A program made the position numbers and the translations under genes. A model generated the notes under the pieces. The model was not told the DNA's origin and did not search any database. It was given only the letters and a program-made list of their open reading frames with translations. From Frateuria sp. Soil773 (GTDB taxonomy: Bacteria; Pseudomonadota; Gammaproteobacteria; Xanthomonadales; Rhodanobacteraceae), in the NCBI RefSeq assembly GCF_001428405.1, contig NZ_LMSL01000039.1:333972-378879 (forward strand): a stretch of 44,908 bases of DNA, written 5' to 3'. The stretch's first letter is position 1, and each line of letters starts with the position of its first letter. This document shows, one piece after another, positions 1 to 7,823 of the stretch.

Positions 1-23
1 GGGCGGTTGGAACGACGGATAGG
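1..23. repeat. Fragment of an intergenic repeat at the window edge
   Basis: The first bases (GGTTGGAACGACGGATAG) closely match GGCTGGAACGACGGATGG near position 10196, just after another repeat-rich spacer. Only the edge is visible, so the full element cannot be defined. The remaining bases up to the stop codon at 63 show nothing else. Confidence 0.35.
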
Positions 24-62
24 GTGTGAACAGGCTCCGAGAACCCCGCTCGGCTTGCGCGA

Positions 63-2336
63 TCACCCCCCGGCCAGCCGCCGCGCCGCTGCCACCACGT
101 CCGACTCGCCCGGCAGCACCAGGAAGGCGGCGCCGGCCAGCGGGGTGAAGGTGTCGGCGCCCACCACGCGCTCCAGCGGCGTGGCGCCGAAGCCCGCCTC
201 GACGATGGCGGCGATCACGCCCTCGCCCACGCCGGCGCTCTTGCGGCCCTCGTCCAGCACGATGATGCGCCTGGCGTCCTTCGCCTGCGCCGCGATGAAG
301 GCATCGTTGAGCGGCGCCAGCCAGCGCAGGTCGACCACGCGCACCTTCCACTTCAATTCCGCTTCGATGGTGCGCGCGGCGCGCAGCGCCATCGGCACGC
401 CGTTGCCGAAGGTGAACACCACCAGGTCGTCCGCCTTCTCGTCGTAGACGCGGCCCTCGCCCAGCGTCATCGCCTCGCCCGGTGCGGGATAGGCGAACTG
501 CCACTGGCCGTCGCCGGCCTCGTACAGGTCCTTGGCCATGTACAGCGCGATCGGTTCGAGGAAGGCGCACACGCGCCCGTCCACCTTCGCCATGGCGGTG
601 AGCGTGCGCAGCATGGTGGCCGCGTCGTCGCCGCGGCTGGGGCAGCCGACCACGAGGCCCGGGATGTCGCGCAGCGCGGCGATCGAGTTGTCGTTGTGGA
701 AGTGCCCGCCGAAGCCGCGCTGGTAGCCCAGCGAGGCCACGCGCATCACCAGCGGGTTGCGGTACTGGTCGTTGGAGAAGAACTGCAGGCTGGCCGCCTC
801 GCCGCGGATCTGGTCGCAGGCGTTGTGGAAGTAGGCCAGGTACTGGATCTCCGGGATCGGCAGCATGCCCATGTTGGCGTAGCCCTGGGCCAGGCCGAGG
901 ATGATCGTCTCGTCCAGCAGGGTGTTGAACACGCGGGTGTTCCGGAACGCCTTGTGCAGGCCCTTGGTCACCGTGTAGACGCCGCCCTTCTGCGCCACGT
1001 CTTCGCCGAACAGCAGCGACTCGGGGTACTTCGCCATGACGTCGTGCAGCGCCTGGCCGATCTGGATGGCGAGATGGCGCGGCGGCTGGTTCTCGGGCAG
1101 CCTGTCCTCGCCGCCGAAGGCCTTGAGCCGCGCGTCGGCGTAGTCGGCGCGCTCGGCCTCGGCCTTCACCTTGGCCGGCGTGTACGGCGCCAGCGGCGCC
1201 ATCACGTCGTCCAGGCGTTCGAGCTTGGGCCGGCGGTCGGCTTCCTCGGCGGCGGCGAAGCAGCGCTTGCGGGTGGACTCGTACAGCGCGAGCAGTTCGT
1301 CCTTCGAATACAGGCCCGACTCCAGCGCGATTTCCGCCGAGCGCAGCAGCGGGTCGGTCGCCTCCAGCGCCACCAGTTCCTCGATGCTGCGCCACTCGAT
1401 CTCGAAGTCGGTGCCGGCGTGGCCCATGATGCGGGTGGTGCGCAGGTGCAGGAAGGTCGGCCGGCGCGTCGCGCGGCAATGCTCCACCGCGCGCTGCACC
1501 TGGGCGTAGCCTTCGGCGAGGTCGAGGCCGTCGGCGTAGAAGTAGTCGAGGTTGGAGCGCGACTGGAAATTGCTCGCCACCCAGCCGGTCGGCGTCTTCA
1601 CCGAGATGCCGATGCCGTTGTCCTCGCACACGAACAGCACCGGCGCGGGCAGCTTCTGGTAGGCCGTCCACGCGGCCGCGTTGAAGGCGGTCTGCGCGGT
1701 GGCGTGGTTGCTGGAGGCGTCGCCGAACGAGCAGATCGCGATGGAGTCGTCGGGAATCGGCAGCGCATGGCCGATGCGCCGCGCGTGGTCGATGGCGACC
1801 GCCGTGCCCAGCGCCTTGGGCAGGTGCGAGGCGATGGTCGAGGTCTGCGGCAGCACCCAGAGCGGCCTGGAGCCCCACACCTTGTGGCGGCCGCCGGAGG
1901 CCGGGTCTTCCGCGCTGGCGGCGAAGGACAGCGCCGAATCCATCACCGGGTCCATGCCGGGCAGCTTGCGGAAGCGCTCGGCCATGAAGCCGCCGGAGCG
2001 GTAGTGCAGGAAGGCCGGATCGGTATGGCGGGTGAGCCGCGCGATCATCGCGTTGCCTTCGTGGCCGGACGAGCCGATGGTGTAGAACACCTTGTTCTGC
2101 ACGCGCAGCACGCGCGCCATCAGGTCGAGGTGGCGCGAGATCAACTGCGATTCCAGCAGCTCGCGGAAGCCGCGCGCGTCCAGCCCGCTGCCCGGCAGCA
2201 CCGGCGCGTCGTCGCGCGGCTTCGCGCGCGCGTCGCCCTGCCACATCTGCACGAACTCGGTGAAGTTCTGATCGACGATCTCGGCGCGGTTGAAGCCCTT
2301 GTGGCGGGCGGCGATGGGAAGCGCGGTGGTGGTCAT
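63..2336 (-). CDS. Thiamine-pyrophosphate 2-oxoacid dehydrogenase E1, alpha and beta fused
   Basis: A 757-residue protein joining both E1 subunits of a branched-chain 2-oxoacid dehydrogenase-type enzyme. Residues about 55-385 are E1-alpha: a YTIGSSGHEG segment, HYRSGGFMAERF, and the TPP/Mg loop GDASSNHAT (205-213) closing with CEDNGIGIS (237-245). Residues about 430-757 are E1-beta: LLFGEDVAQKGGVYTVTKGL, LLDETIILGLAQGYANMG and the C-terminal transketolase fold. The TPP motif is unusual, GDA...EDN instead of GDG...NN. The family decarboxylates a 2-oxoacid and passes the acyl group to an E2 lipoyl protein, none of which is in the window, so the substrate is unknown. The start MTTTALP is preferred because the longer reading frame upstream reads as non-coding Pro/Arg/Ala-rich sequence; no clear ribosome binding site is visible. 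It is the last of four minus-strand genes. Confidence 0.88.
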   Translation of the reverse strand: MTTTALPIAARHKGFNRAEIVDQNFTEFVQMWQGDARAKPRDDAPVLPGSGLDARGFRELLESQLISRHLDLMARVLRVQNKVFYTIGSSGHEGNAMIARLTRHTDPAFLHYRSGGFMAERFRKLPGMDPVMDSALSFAASAEDPASGGRHKVWGSRPLWVLPQTSTIASHLPKALGTAVAIDHARRIGHALPIPDDSIAICSFGDASSNHATAQTAFNAAAWTAYQKLPAPVLFVCEDNGIGISVKTPTGWVASNFQSRSNLDYFYADGLDLAEGYAQVQRAVEHCRATRRPTFLHLRTTRIMGHAGTDFEIEWRSIEELVALEATDPLLRSAEIALESGLYSKDELLALYESTRKRCFAAAEEADRRPKLERLDDVMAPLAPYTPAKVKAEAERADYADARLKAFGGEDRLPENQPPRHLAIQIGQALHDVMAKYPESLLFGEDVAQKGGVYTVTKGLHKAFRNTRVFNTLLDETIILGLAQGYANMGMLPIPEIQYLAYFHNACDQIRGEAASLQFFSNDQYRNPLVMRVASLGYQRGFGGHFHNDNSIAALRDIPGLVVGCPSRGDDAATMLRTLTAMAKVDGRVCAFLEPIALYMAKDLYEAGDGQWQFAYPAPGEAMTLGEGRVYDEKADDLVVFTFGNGVPMALRAARTIEAELKWKVRVVDLRWLAPLNDAFIAAQAKDARRIIVLDEGRKSAGVGEGVIAAIVEAGFGATPLERVVGADTFTPLAGAAFLVLPGESDVVAAARRLAGG

Positions 2337-2379
2337 GATGGATTCGTACCGGTACGGGGGAGCGGCCGCGGCGCGGCCG

Positions 2380-2886
2380 TCAGGAAGAGGAAACGATGGG
2401 CAGCACGGACGCCGGCCGGCGCAGCCGCCGCAGGGCGGCGGCACGCACGCGGTCCTTGTCGCGGCCGAAGGATTCGAAGATGCGGACCTGGTCGTCCAGC
2501 GAAGGCACCGGCACCGCCAGGCCCTCCAGCCCGACCAGCACCAGCCGCCCGGGCGACACCGCCTGCCAGCCGTCGCCCGCGTCGTGCTCCAGCCCGCCCA
2601 TCAGCTCCACCGGCATGCCGGGAAAGCGGAAGCGGGCGAAGCGCGAGCGGAAGCGGTCGCCGTCGGCGGGTACGTGGGCGTCGTCGCGGCGGCCGGCCCA
2701 CTGCGCCGACAGCGCGTCGGCATCGGCGCGCGAGACCAGCACGTCGACGTCCGCCACGCTCACCTCGGCGCCGAGCAGCCGCGCCGCGGCGCTGCCGATC
2801 AGGCACCACGGCTCGACGCAGTTCACGTGCAGTTCGGGCACCAGCTCGGCGAGCGCGACGAACAGCGCGGGCGGGACGTGGCTCAT
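2380..2886 (-). CDS. Nucleotidyltransferase-fold protein, small
   Basis: 168 residues. The N-terminal half has the shape of a minimal nucleotidyltransferase fold: CLIGSAAARLLGAEVSVADV followed by DVLV. That is a G-S-x-A helix start followed by a D-x-D pair, here VADVDVLV. The middle (PVELMGGLEHDAGDGW) and end (DDQVRIFESFGRDKDRVRAA) look like proteins annotated as nucleotidyltransferase-like or DUF6036-type. The substrate is unknown. The start ATG overlaps the stop of the upstream acetyltransferase as ATGA, which fixes the start and implies translational coupling. Such proteins may modify a small molecule or RNA, or may be toxin-like; nothing in the sequence decides this. Confidence 0.7.
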   Translation of the reverse strand: MSHVPPALFVALAELVPELHVNCVEPWCLIGSAAARLLGAEVSVADVDVLVSRADADALSAQWAGRRDDAHVPADGDRFRSRFARFRFPGMPVELMGGLEHDAGDGWQAVSPGRLVLVGLEGLAVPVPSLDDQVRIFESFGRDKDRVRAAALRRLRRPASVLPIVSSS

Positions 2887-3425
2887 GCGCGGCGGCGCAT
2901 CCAGGCTTCGCGGCTCTGGCCCCACACGTCGACGGCCTCGTCCTGGAATGGCTCGGGCAGCCGGCCCGGTCCCTGCAGGCTCGAACCGAGCCGCCGGGCG
3001 ACCTGCTGCGAGGCAAGATTGTCCGGCGCGATGGTGTGGATCACCTCGGTCCAGCCCAGCGTGTCGAACGCCCAGTCGATGGCGGCGGCCGCGCCCTCGG
3101 TCGCATAGCCTTTGCCCCAGGCGTCGCGCAGGATGCCCCAGCCCACCTCGGTGCCGGGCCAGCCCACCGGCTGCCAGGGACCGAGGCGGCCGATCCAGCG
3201 GCCGCTGGCCTTCTCGATCACCGAGAACATGGCATAGCCCTGGATCTCCCAGGCGCCCACCATGGAGAGGAACCCGCGCCAGGCCATCGGGCGCGGCTGC
3301 GGGCCGCCGATGTGGCGCGAGTTCTCCGCGTCGCCCATCAACGCGGCCCAGCCCTCGAAATCCTCCGCCCGGGTCGGGCGCAGGATCAGGCGATCGGTTT
3401 CGATACGGATGTCTTGCCAGCTCAT
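2883..3425 (-). CDS. GNAT acetyltransferase, RimJ/RimL type
   Basis: 180 residues. The start IRIETDRLILRPTRAEDFEG is characteristic of RimJ/RimL-type GNAT proteins. The acetyl-CoA loop is in GWGILRDAWGKGYATEGAAA (about 105-125), followed by NLASQQVARRLG in the C-terminal helix. This family acetylates protein N-termini, amino groups or small molecules, so the target cannot be named. The stop codon overlaps the start of the nucleotidyltransferase-like gene by four bases, so the two are probably co-translated. A 27-bp inverted repeat separates it from the upstream glutaryl-CoA dehydrogenase gene. Confidence 0.85.
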   Translation of the reverse strand: MSWQDIRIETDRLILRPTRAEDFEGWAALMGDAENSRHIGGPQPRPMAWRGFLSMVGAWEIQGYAMFSVIEKASGRWIGRLGPWQPVGWPGTEVGWGILRDAWGKGYATEGAAAAIDWAFDTLGWTEVIHTIAPDNLASQQVARRLGSSLQGPGRLPEPFQDEAVDVWGQSREAWMRRRA

Positions 3426-3460
3426 GCGATTCCAACCGAAAGTGTTTGGGCAACCTCGAC

Positions 3461-3538
3461 GTCATCCCGGCGAAGGCCGGGATCCAGCGGCGTCGATCCG
3501 GCCTTGGGGCGCTGGATTCCGGCCTTCGCCGGAATGAC
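3461..3538. repeat. REP-like palindromic element, two 27-bp inverted arms
   Basis: The left arm (3461-3487) begins GTCATCCCGGCGAAGG and ends GGGATCCAG. The right arm (3512-3538) is its reverse complement with two mismatches, ending GGAATGAC. Each arm is itself palindromic around GGCGAAGGCC. The same architecture recurs at 5566-5648. It lies between two minus-strand genes and could fold into a long RNA hairpin. Confidence 0.85.
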
Positions 3539-3567
3539 GGGCATGCGGGATGCCGCGAGGCCGGTTT

Positions 3568-4767
3568 TCAGAACGCGTTGATGCCGGTCAGCTCGCGCCC
3601 CACCACCAGCTCGTGCACCGTCTCGGTGCCTTCGTAGGTGATGACCGACTCCAGGTTCAGCGCATGGCGGATCGCGCCGTGCTCGGTGGTGATGCCGGCG
3701 CCGCCGAGGATGTCGCGGCACTGGCGCGCGATATCGATCGCCATGCGGCAGTTGTTCCACTTCGCCAGCGAGACCTGGGTGGGCTGCATCTTGCCGGCGT
3801 CCTTCAGGCGGCCCAGCTGCAGCGACAGCAGCTGCGCGGTGGTGATGCGGCGGGCCATGTCGGCCAGCTTCAGCTGGATCGCCTGGTTGGACGCCAGCGG
3901 GCGGCCGAACAGGATGCGCTCCTGGGTGTAGTCGAGCACTTCCTTGAGGCAGGCCTGCGCTGCGCCGATCGGGCCCCAGGTGATGCCGTAGCGCGCCTGG
4001 GTGAGGCAGCCCAGCGGACCCTTGAGGCCCTTCACGTTGGGCAGGCGGCTGGCCTCCGGCACGCGCACGTTGTCGAAGAACAGCGCGCTGGTGACCGAGG
4101 CGCGCAGGCTCATCTTCTTGTGCACTTCCTGCGCGGCGAAGCCCTTCGCGTCGGTCGGCACGATGAAGCCCTGGATGCCGTCCTCGGTCTGCGCCCACAC
4201 GATCGCGATGTTCGCCAGGTTGCCGTTGGTGATCCACATCTTGGCGCCGTTGATGACCCAGTCGCCGCCGTCCTTTTTGGCGTTGGTCTTCATGTTGGCC
4301 GGGTCGGAACCGCCGTGCGGTTCGGTCAGGCCGAAGCAGCCGATGATCTCGCCGGCGGCCATCTTCGGCAGGTACTGCTGCTTCTGCTCTTCCGAGCCGT
4401 AGGCGTAGATCGGGTACATGCACAGCGAGCTCTGCACCGAGGCGAAGCTGCGCAGGCCCGAATCGCCGCGCTCCAACTCCTGGCAGATCAGGCCGTAGCT
4501 GACTCCGTTCATGCCGGCGCAGCCGTACTGCTCGGGAATCGTCGCGCCGAGCAGGCCGAGGCTGGCGATCTCCGGGATCAGCTCCTTCGGGAAGCGGCCC
4601 TGGTCGAAGCAGTCGCCGATGATCGGCAGCACCTTCTCGTCGACGAAGCGGCCGACGGTGTCCTGCACCATGCGCTCCTCGTCGGTGAGCAGCGAGCGGA
4701 CATCGTAGAGATCGAGCGGATCGAGGCGAGCGGCCATGCGGGATTCCGTGGTAGTCGGGCGAGCCAT
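3568..4767 (-). CDS. gcdH: Glutaryl-CoA dehydrogenase
   Basis: A 399-residue FAD flavoprotein of the acyl-CoA dehydrogenase family. Glutaryl-CoA dehydrogenase oxidises and decarboxylates glutaryl-CoA to crotonyl-CoA in lysine and tryptophan breakdown. Diagnostic segments are LRSFASVQSSLCMYPIYAYG, GCFGLTEPHGGSDP, WITNGNLANIAIVWAQ (FAD binding), ARYGITWGPIGAA, and the C-terminus TYEGTETVHE followed by GRELTGINAF. Glu379 in YEGT is the expected catalytic base. The ending G-x-x-[IL]-TGI-x-AF matches glutaryl-CoA dehydrogenases better than short-chain acyl-CoA dehydrogenases. A second Met at residue 11 (MAARLDPLDLYD) is a possible alternative start. No CoA-transferase or lysine-catabolic partner is adjacent. 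Electrons would go to electron-transfer flavoprotein, which is not in the window. Confidence 0.93.
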   Translation of the reverse strand: MARPTTTESRMAARLDPLDLYDVRSLLTDEERMVQDTVGRFVDEKVLPIIGDCFDQGRFPKELIPEIASLGLLGATIPEQYGCAGMNGVSYGLICQELERGDSGLRSFASVQSSLCMYPIYAYGSEEQKQQYLPKMAAGEIIGCFGLTEPHGGSDPANMKTNAKKDGGDWVINGAKMWITNGNLANIAIVWAQTEDGIQGFIVPTDAKGFAAQEVHKKMSLRASVTSALFFDNVRVPEASRLPNVKGLKGPLGCLTQARYGITWGPIGAAQACLKEVLDYTQERILFGRPLASNQAIQLKLADMARRITTAQLLSLQLGRLKDAGKMQPTQVSLAKWNNCRMAIDIARQCRDILGGAGITTEHGAIRHALNLESVITYEGTETVHELVVGRELTGINAF

Positions 4768-4831
4768 CGATTGTAGCCGGGACGACGACGACGGTCACCG
4801 ACAGCGCCGACGCGCGGTATCGGCAAAGCCT

Positions 4832-4894
4832 GCTGCCGCCGGCAGCGGAACCTCCCCGAGAATCCCGGGGACCGCGCGCCGCCCCGGCGGCAGC
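4832..4894 (+). other. Stem-loop in the leader of the small secreted protein gene
   Basis: Perfect 11-bp arms GCTGCCGCCGG (4832-4842) and CCGGCGGCAGC (4884-4894) enclose an inner pair CCCCG/CGGGG. The structure ends about 37 bases before the start codon of the downstream gene, so it would sit in that gene's 5' leader. There is no T tract, so it is not an obvious terminator. Confidence 0.4.
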
Positions 4895-4931
4895 GGCACG
4901 GAAGCCCCACGACGCCCTCAAGGAGATCCCC

Positions 4932-5444
4932 ATGCGCCTCGTTCCCGCCGGCCTGCACGGCCTGCCGCTCCTCCTCGCCACCGCCGGCGCCCTCGCCACC
5001 GGCGTCAGCACGGCCCCGGCCGCCAGGCCTCCGCTGCGCGCGGAATACGTCGACGCCGCCAGCTACCTGACCGGCGACGCCGACATCGAAGCCTGGTACA
5101 CCCTGGTGGACCGCCTGCGGCGGAACTTCGACGACGTCTGCGGCGATACCTTCTGCGAAGGCGATTACGCCAACATCCAGTCGCTCAGCTACCGTTGCTC
5201 GGTGGAGAAGCACAGCGGCGTGATCGGCCGCTGCGTCTGGGTCTTCGCGGGCAGCGTCGAAGAGATCGACCCCGAGCGCGGACGCGTGCTGGTCGATGCC
5301 CGCCACTGGCGCTGCCGCAGCCCGCTGGCCCGGCCGACCCGCATCCAGGACCTGCTGGCCGCCCTGTCCGGCCCACGGCCGCTGCATGCGCCGCTGCCCG
5401 GCACCGGCCGCTCGCTCTACGACGGGCTGGTCGATTGTCTGTAG
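4932..5444 (+). CDS. Small secreted cysteine-rich protein, unknown function
   Basis: 170 residues. A hydrophobic leader (residues 5-24) ends near STAPAARPP and looks like a Sec signal peptide. The mature part has six cysteines at 70, 75, 89, 101, 128 and 169, an even number that suits three periplasmic disulfides. Readable conserved-looking stretches are DVCGDTFCEGDYANIQSLSY, RCVWVFAGSVEEID and RHWRCRSPL. A good ribosome binding site (AAGGAG, 8 bases before ATG) supports this start. I do not recognise the fold. It is transcribed divergently from gcdH and followed by tandem repeats. Confidence 0.8.
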   Translation: MRLVPAGLHGLPLLLATAGALATGVSTAPAARPPLRAEYVDAASYLTGDADIEAWYTLVDRLRRNFDDVCGDTFCEGDYANIQSLSYRCSVEKHSGVIGRCVWVFAGSVEEIDPERGRVLVDARHWRCRSPLARPTRIQDLLAALSGPRPLHAPLPGTGRSLYDGLVDCL

Positions 5445-5468
5445 CGCCCCGAACACCCCAGCCTTCCA

Positions 5469-5565
5469 CCCGTCACCCCAGCTCTTCCCGTCATCCCAGC
5501 TCTTCCCGTCATCCCAGCTCTTCCCGTCATCCCAGCCCTTCCACCCGCCATTCCAGCCCCTCCCC
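5469..5565. repeat. Tandem 18-bp repeats built from the REP outer arm
   Basis: Units of CCCGTCATCCCAGCTCTT begin at 5469, 5487, 5505 and 5523 (period 18), with degenerate units at 5544 and 5563. The first 14 bases of each unit are the outer end of the palindromic element that starts at 5566. The array therefore looks like amplification of that end. Confidence 0.85.
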
Positions 5566-5648
5566 GTCATCCCAGCGAAAGCTGGGATCCAGTGCCTTGG
5601 CGACGTGATGGTTCGAAGGCGCTGGATTCCAACTTTCGCTGGAATGAC
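5566..5648. repeat. REP-like palindromic element, second copy
   Basis: 27-bp arms at 5566-5592 and 5622-5648 begin GTCATCCCAGCGAAAGC and end GCTGGAATGAC. Arm length and spacing are close to the copy at 3461-3538. It is flanked on both sides by tandem copies of its own ends. Confidence 0.85.
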
Positions 5649-5678
5649 GGATGACGGATGACGGATGACGGATGACGG
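5644..5678. repeat. Five tandem copies of ATGACGG
   Basis: The 7-mer ATGACGG is repeated five times without a break, starting inside the right end of the REP-like element, then decays into AAAACGGGTGAC. Such short arrays change length by slippage. The nearest downstream start codon is about 110 bases further on. Confidence 0.9.
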
Positions 5679-5818
5679 AAAACGGGTGACGTCACCGCTC
5701 CTCCCGACGGATGCGAGGCTGCCGACTCGACCAGGCAGGCCTTCTGACCGCCACCTCCCGATAGGCGCCACCAGCCCGCTATGGGACCATGGCGCCTGTC
5801 GTCATCCGTCTCGGCTCC

Positions 5819-6739
5819 ATGCAACCGACCGCAGCATCTCCCCATCCGTCCCGGCCGGCATCCACCTCCCAGGGCGTCCTGCTCGGCTTCCTGGCTTTCG
5901 CCGCCTACGCGCTCAGCGATGCGTTCGTGAAGCGGCTGGAGGGTTCGCTGCCCGCCTACGAGGCGGTGTTCTTCGGCGCCCTGCTGGGACTGACGGCGCT
6001 GCCCTTCATCAAGCGCCGGGACGATCGCTGGCGCGAGGTGCTGGTGGCGAGGCGCCAGGGCCTGTGGCTGGTGCGCGCGGCGGCCGGCGCGGTCGGCAAC
6101 ACGGCGGCCGTGATCGCCTTTACCGCCCTGCCGATGGCCGAGGCCTTCGCGTTGATCTTCCTGCTGCCGGTGTTCGTGACCCTGCTGTCGGTGCTGGTGC
6201 TGCGCGAGCACGTGGGCTGGCGGCGCTGGGCCGCAGTGGTGGCCGGGTTCGCCGGGGTGCTGGTGGTGCTGCGACCGGGTTTCCGCGTGCTGGGCGCGGG
6301 CCATCTGGCCGCGATCGTCTGCGGACTGGCCGGCGCGGTCTCGATGATCGCGCTGCGCCAGGCCGGCCCGCACGAAAAGCGCGTCACCCTGTACGGCGCC
6401 GGCGTGGTCGGCCCGATGCTGCTGGCCGGCCTGCTGATGCTGCCGGATTTCCGCTGGCCCGATCCCGGCCAGGCGGGCCTGCTGCTCGGCTACGGCCTGC
6501 TGGCGGCGCTGGCCGCCGTGCTGCTCATGCTCGCCACGCAGAAGGCGCCGGCCAACCGCGTCGCGCCCACCCAGTACAGCCAGATGGTGTGGGCGGTGCT
6601 GCTGGGCTACGCGCTGTTCCACGACCGGCTGGACTGGCCGATGGCGCTGGGCATCGCGATCATCCTCGGCGCCGGCCTGTTCACCTTCGTGCGCGAGGAG
6701 AAGGTCACCGGCTGGTGGCGGCGCACGCGCATCGTCTGA
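5819..6739 (+). CDS. EamA/DMT-family transporter
   Basis: A 306-residue integral membrane protein with two EamA repeats and about ten hydrophobic helices. Features are QGVLLGFLAFAAYALSDAF in the first helix, ARG/LRE basic loops, LPMAEAFALIFLLPVFVTLL (typical EamA third/fourth helix), REHVGWRRWAAVVAGFAGVL, and in the second repeat APTQYSQMVWAVLLGYALF. The family exports amino acids, nucleotides or drugs; the substrate is not predictable here. The start MQPTAASPH is chosen over an upstream ATG at 5789; neither has a strong ribosome binding site. It stands alone on this strand and converges with the WYL regulator. Confidence 0.88.
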   Translation: MQPTAASPHPSRPASTSQGVLLGFLAFAAYALSDAFVKRLEGSLPAYEAVFFGALLGLTALPFIKRRDDRWREVLVARRQGLWLVRAAAGAVGNTAAVIAFTALPMAEAFALIFLLPVFVTLLSVLVLREHVGWRRWAAVVAGFAGVLVVLRPGFRVLGAGHLAAIVCGLAGAVSMIALRQAGPHEKRVTLYGAGVVGPMLLAGLLMLPDFRWPDPGQAGLLLGYGLLAALAAVLLMLATQKAPANRVAPTQYSQMVWAVLLGYALFHDRLDWPMALGIAIILGAGLFTFVREEKVTGWWRRTRIV

Positions 6740-6767
6740 GCGCCCCGCCGAGACCGCGCGACGGGCG

Positions 6768-7727
6768 CTAGGAGCCGGCCGCGGCCAGTGCATGCAGGCG
6801 CGCCGCGCAGCGGGCCAGTTCGGTGCGCAACAGGTCCGGCGCGCGGATCTCGAAATCGAAGCGCAGGCCGGCCAGTTGACGCGCGAACCAGCCCAGGTCG
6901 TCGGCGCTGCTGCGCAACAGCACGCCCCCGTCCACCGGTTCGAGCAGGCCGAAGACGAGCGGGAAGGCTTCGCGCGCGCTGCGCAGGTCCGTGCGCAGCC
7001 GCACCTCGATCGCATGGGCGCGCGGCACGGCGGCAATGCTGCGCAGCAGATGGTCCAGCGCATCGAAGCCGGCCGGCCGCCGGAACGGCAGGCCGAGCGC
7101 AACCACCTCGCCGACCCGGTCGAGCCGGAACGAGCGCAGGTCGCCGCGCAGGTGGCACCAGCCGACGGCGTACCAGCCGCCCGCCCAGTAGGCCAGCCCA
7201 TAGGGATCGAACGACCGCTCGCTGGGCGCACCCTGGGACGAGACGTAGTCCATGCGCACGCGCTGCTGCGCCTGCGCCGCCGCGGTCAGCGCGATCAGGG
7301 CGGCATTGCTGCCCGGGGTGTTCGGTGCGTGGCGCAGGTCCACCTTCACCGTGCCGGCGATCGCGCGCACGTGGCGCTTGAGCCCGTCCGGCATCACGCG
7401 GGCCAGCTTGGCCTGCGCGCTCTCCACCGCCGGGGCGGCCTCGGCCAGGCCCAGGCCGCGGGCCGCCACCATGCCCACCGACAGCGCCACCGCCTCGTCG
7501 TTGGTGAACATCATCGGCGGCAGCCGGAAGCCGGCCACCAGCATGTAGGCACCGTGGCGCCCGCGCTCGGTAGTGAGCGGGATGCCCAGGTCCTCCAGCA
7601 TCACGATGTAGCGGCGCAGCGTGCGCACGTCGACGCCGACCCGCCGCGCCAGTTCCGGGCCGCTCATCCGCCCGTGGCTCTGCAGCAGGTCCAGTACCGC
7701 CAGCACGCGCGTGGTGGGCAAGGCCAT
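6768..7727 (-). CDS. YafY-type transcriptional regulator, HTH plus WYL domain
   Basis: 319 residues. The N-terminal winged helix (VLAVLDLLQSHGRMSGPELA, then VDVRTLRRYIVMLEDLGIPL) is the HTH_11 type. The WYL domain follows at about 140-220, with FDPYGLAYWAGGWYAVGWCH and RSFRLDRV, where the canonical W-Y-L is read as G-WY-A-V. The C-terminal WCX extension ends LHALAAAGS. WYL domains are ligand sensors, often of nucleic acid or nucleotides. The gene is divergent from the NIPSNAP-LysE pair across 96 bases, which suggests it may control that pair and itself; this is inference from position only. Confidence 0.88.
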   Translation of the reverse strand: MALPTTRVLAVLDLLQSHGRMSGPELARRVGVDVRTLRRYIVMLEDLGIPLTTERGRHGAYMLVAGFRLPPMMFTNDEAVALSVGMVAARGLGLAEAAPAVESAQAKLARVMPDGLKRHVRAIAGTVKVDLRHAPNTPGSNAALIALTAAAQAQQRVRMDYVSSQGAPSERSFDPYGLAYWAGGWYAVGWCHLRGDLRSFRLDRVGEVVALGLPFRRPAGFDALDHLLRSIAAVPRAHAIEVRLRTDLRSAREAFPLVFGLLEPVDGGVLLRSSADDLGWFARQLAGLRFDFEIRAPDLLRTELARCAARLHALAAAGS

Positions 7728-7746
7728 GGCGGCGATGGTAGCCGCA

Positions 7747-7787
7747 AATCAGGGCGGGAACTGTCCTGTTTGGCCTGTAGCCTGATT
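7747..7787. promoter_or_regulatory. Candidate operator between the WYL regulator and NIPSNAP gene
   Basis: AATCAGG (7747-7753) and its exact complement CCTGATT (7781-7787) frame the short divergent spacer. A second perfect inverted repeat, CGCCTGC/GCAGGCG (7791-7809), lies just before the NIPSNAP start codon. Short arms occur by chance, so this is tentative. Confidence 0.3.
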
Positions 7788-7823
7788 CCACGCCTGCAGC
7801 CGGCAGGCGCCGGGGAACCCGAG

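Noticed and set aside
5469-5565. The regular 18-bp array as a CRISPR
   Set aside because: There are no spacers of 30 or so unique bases between repeats, no cas genes, and the unit is derived from the adjacent REP-like arm.
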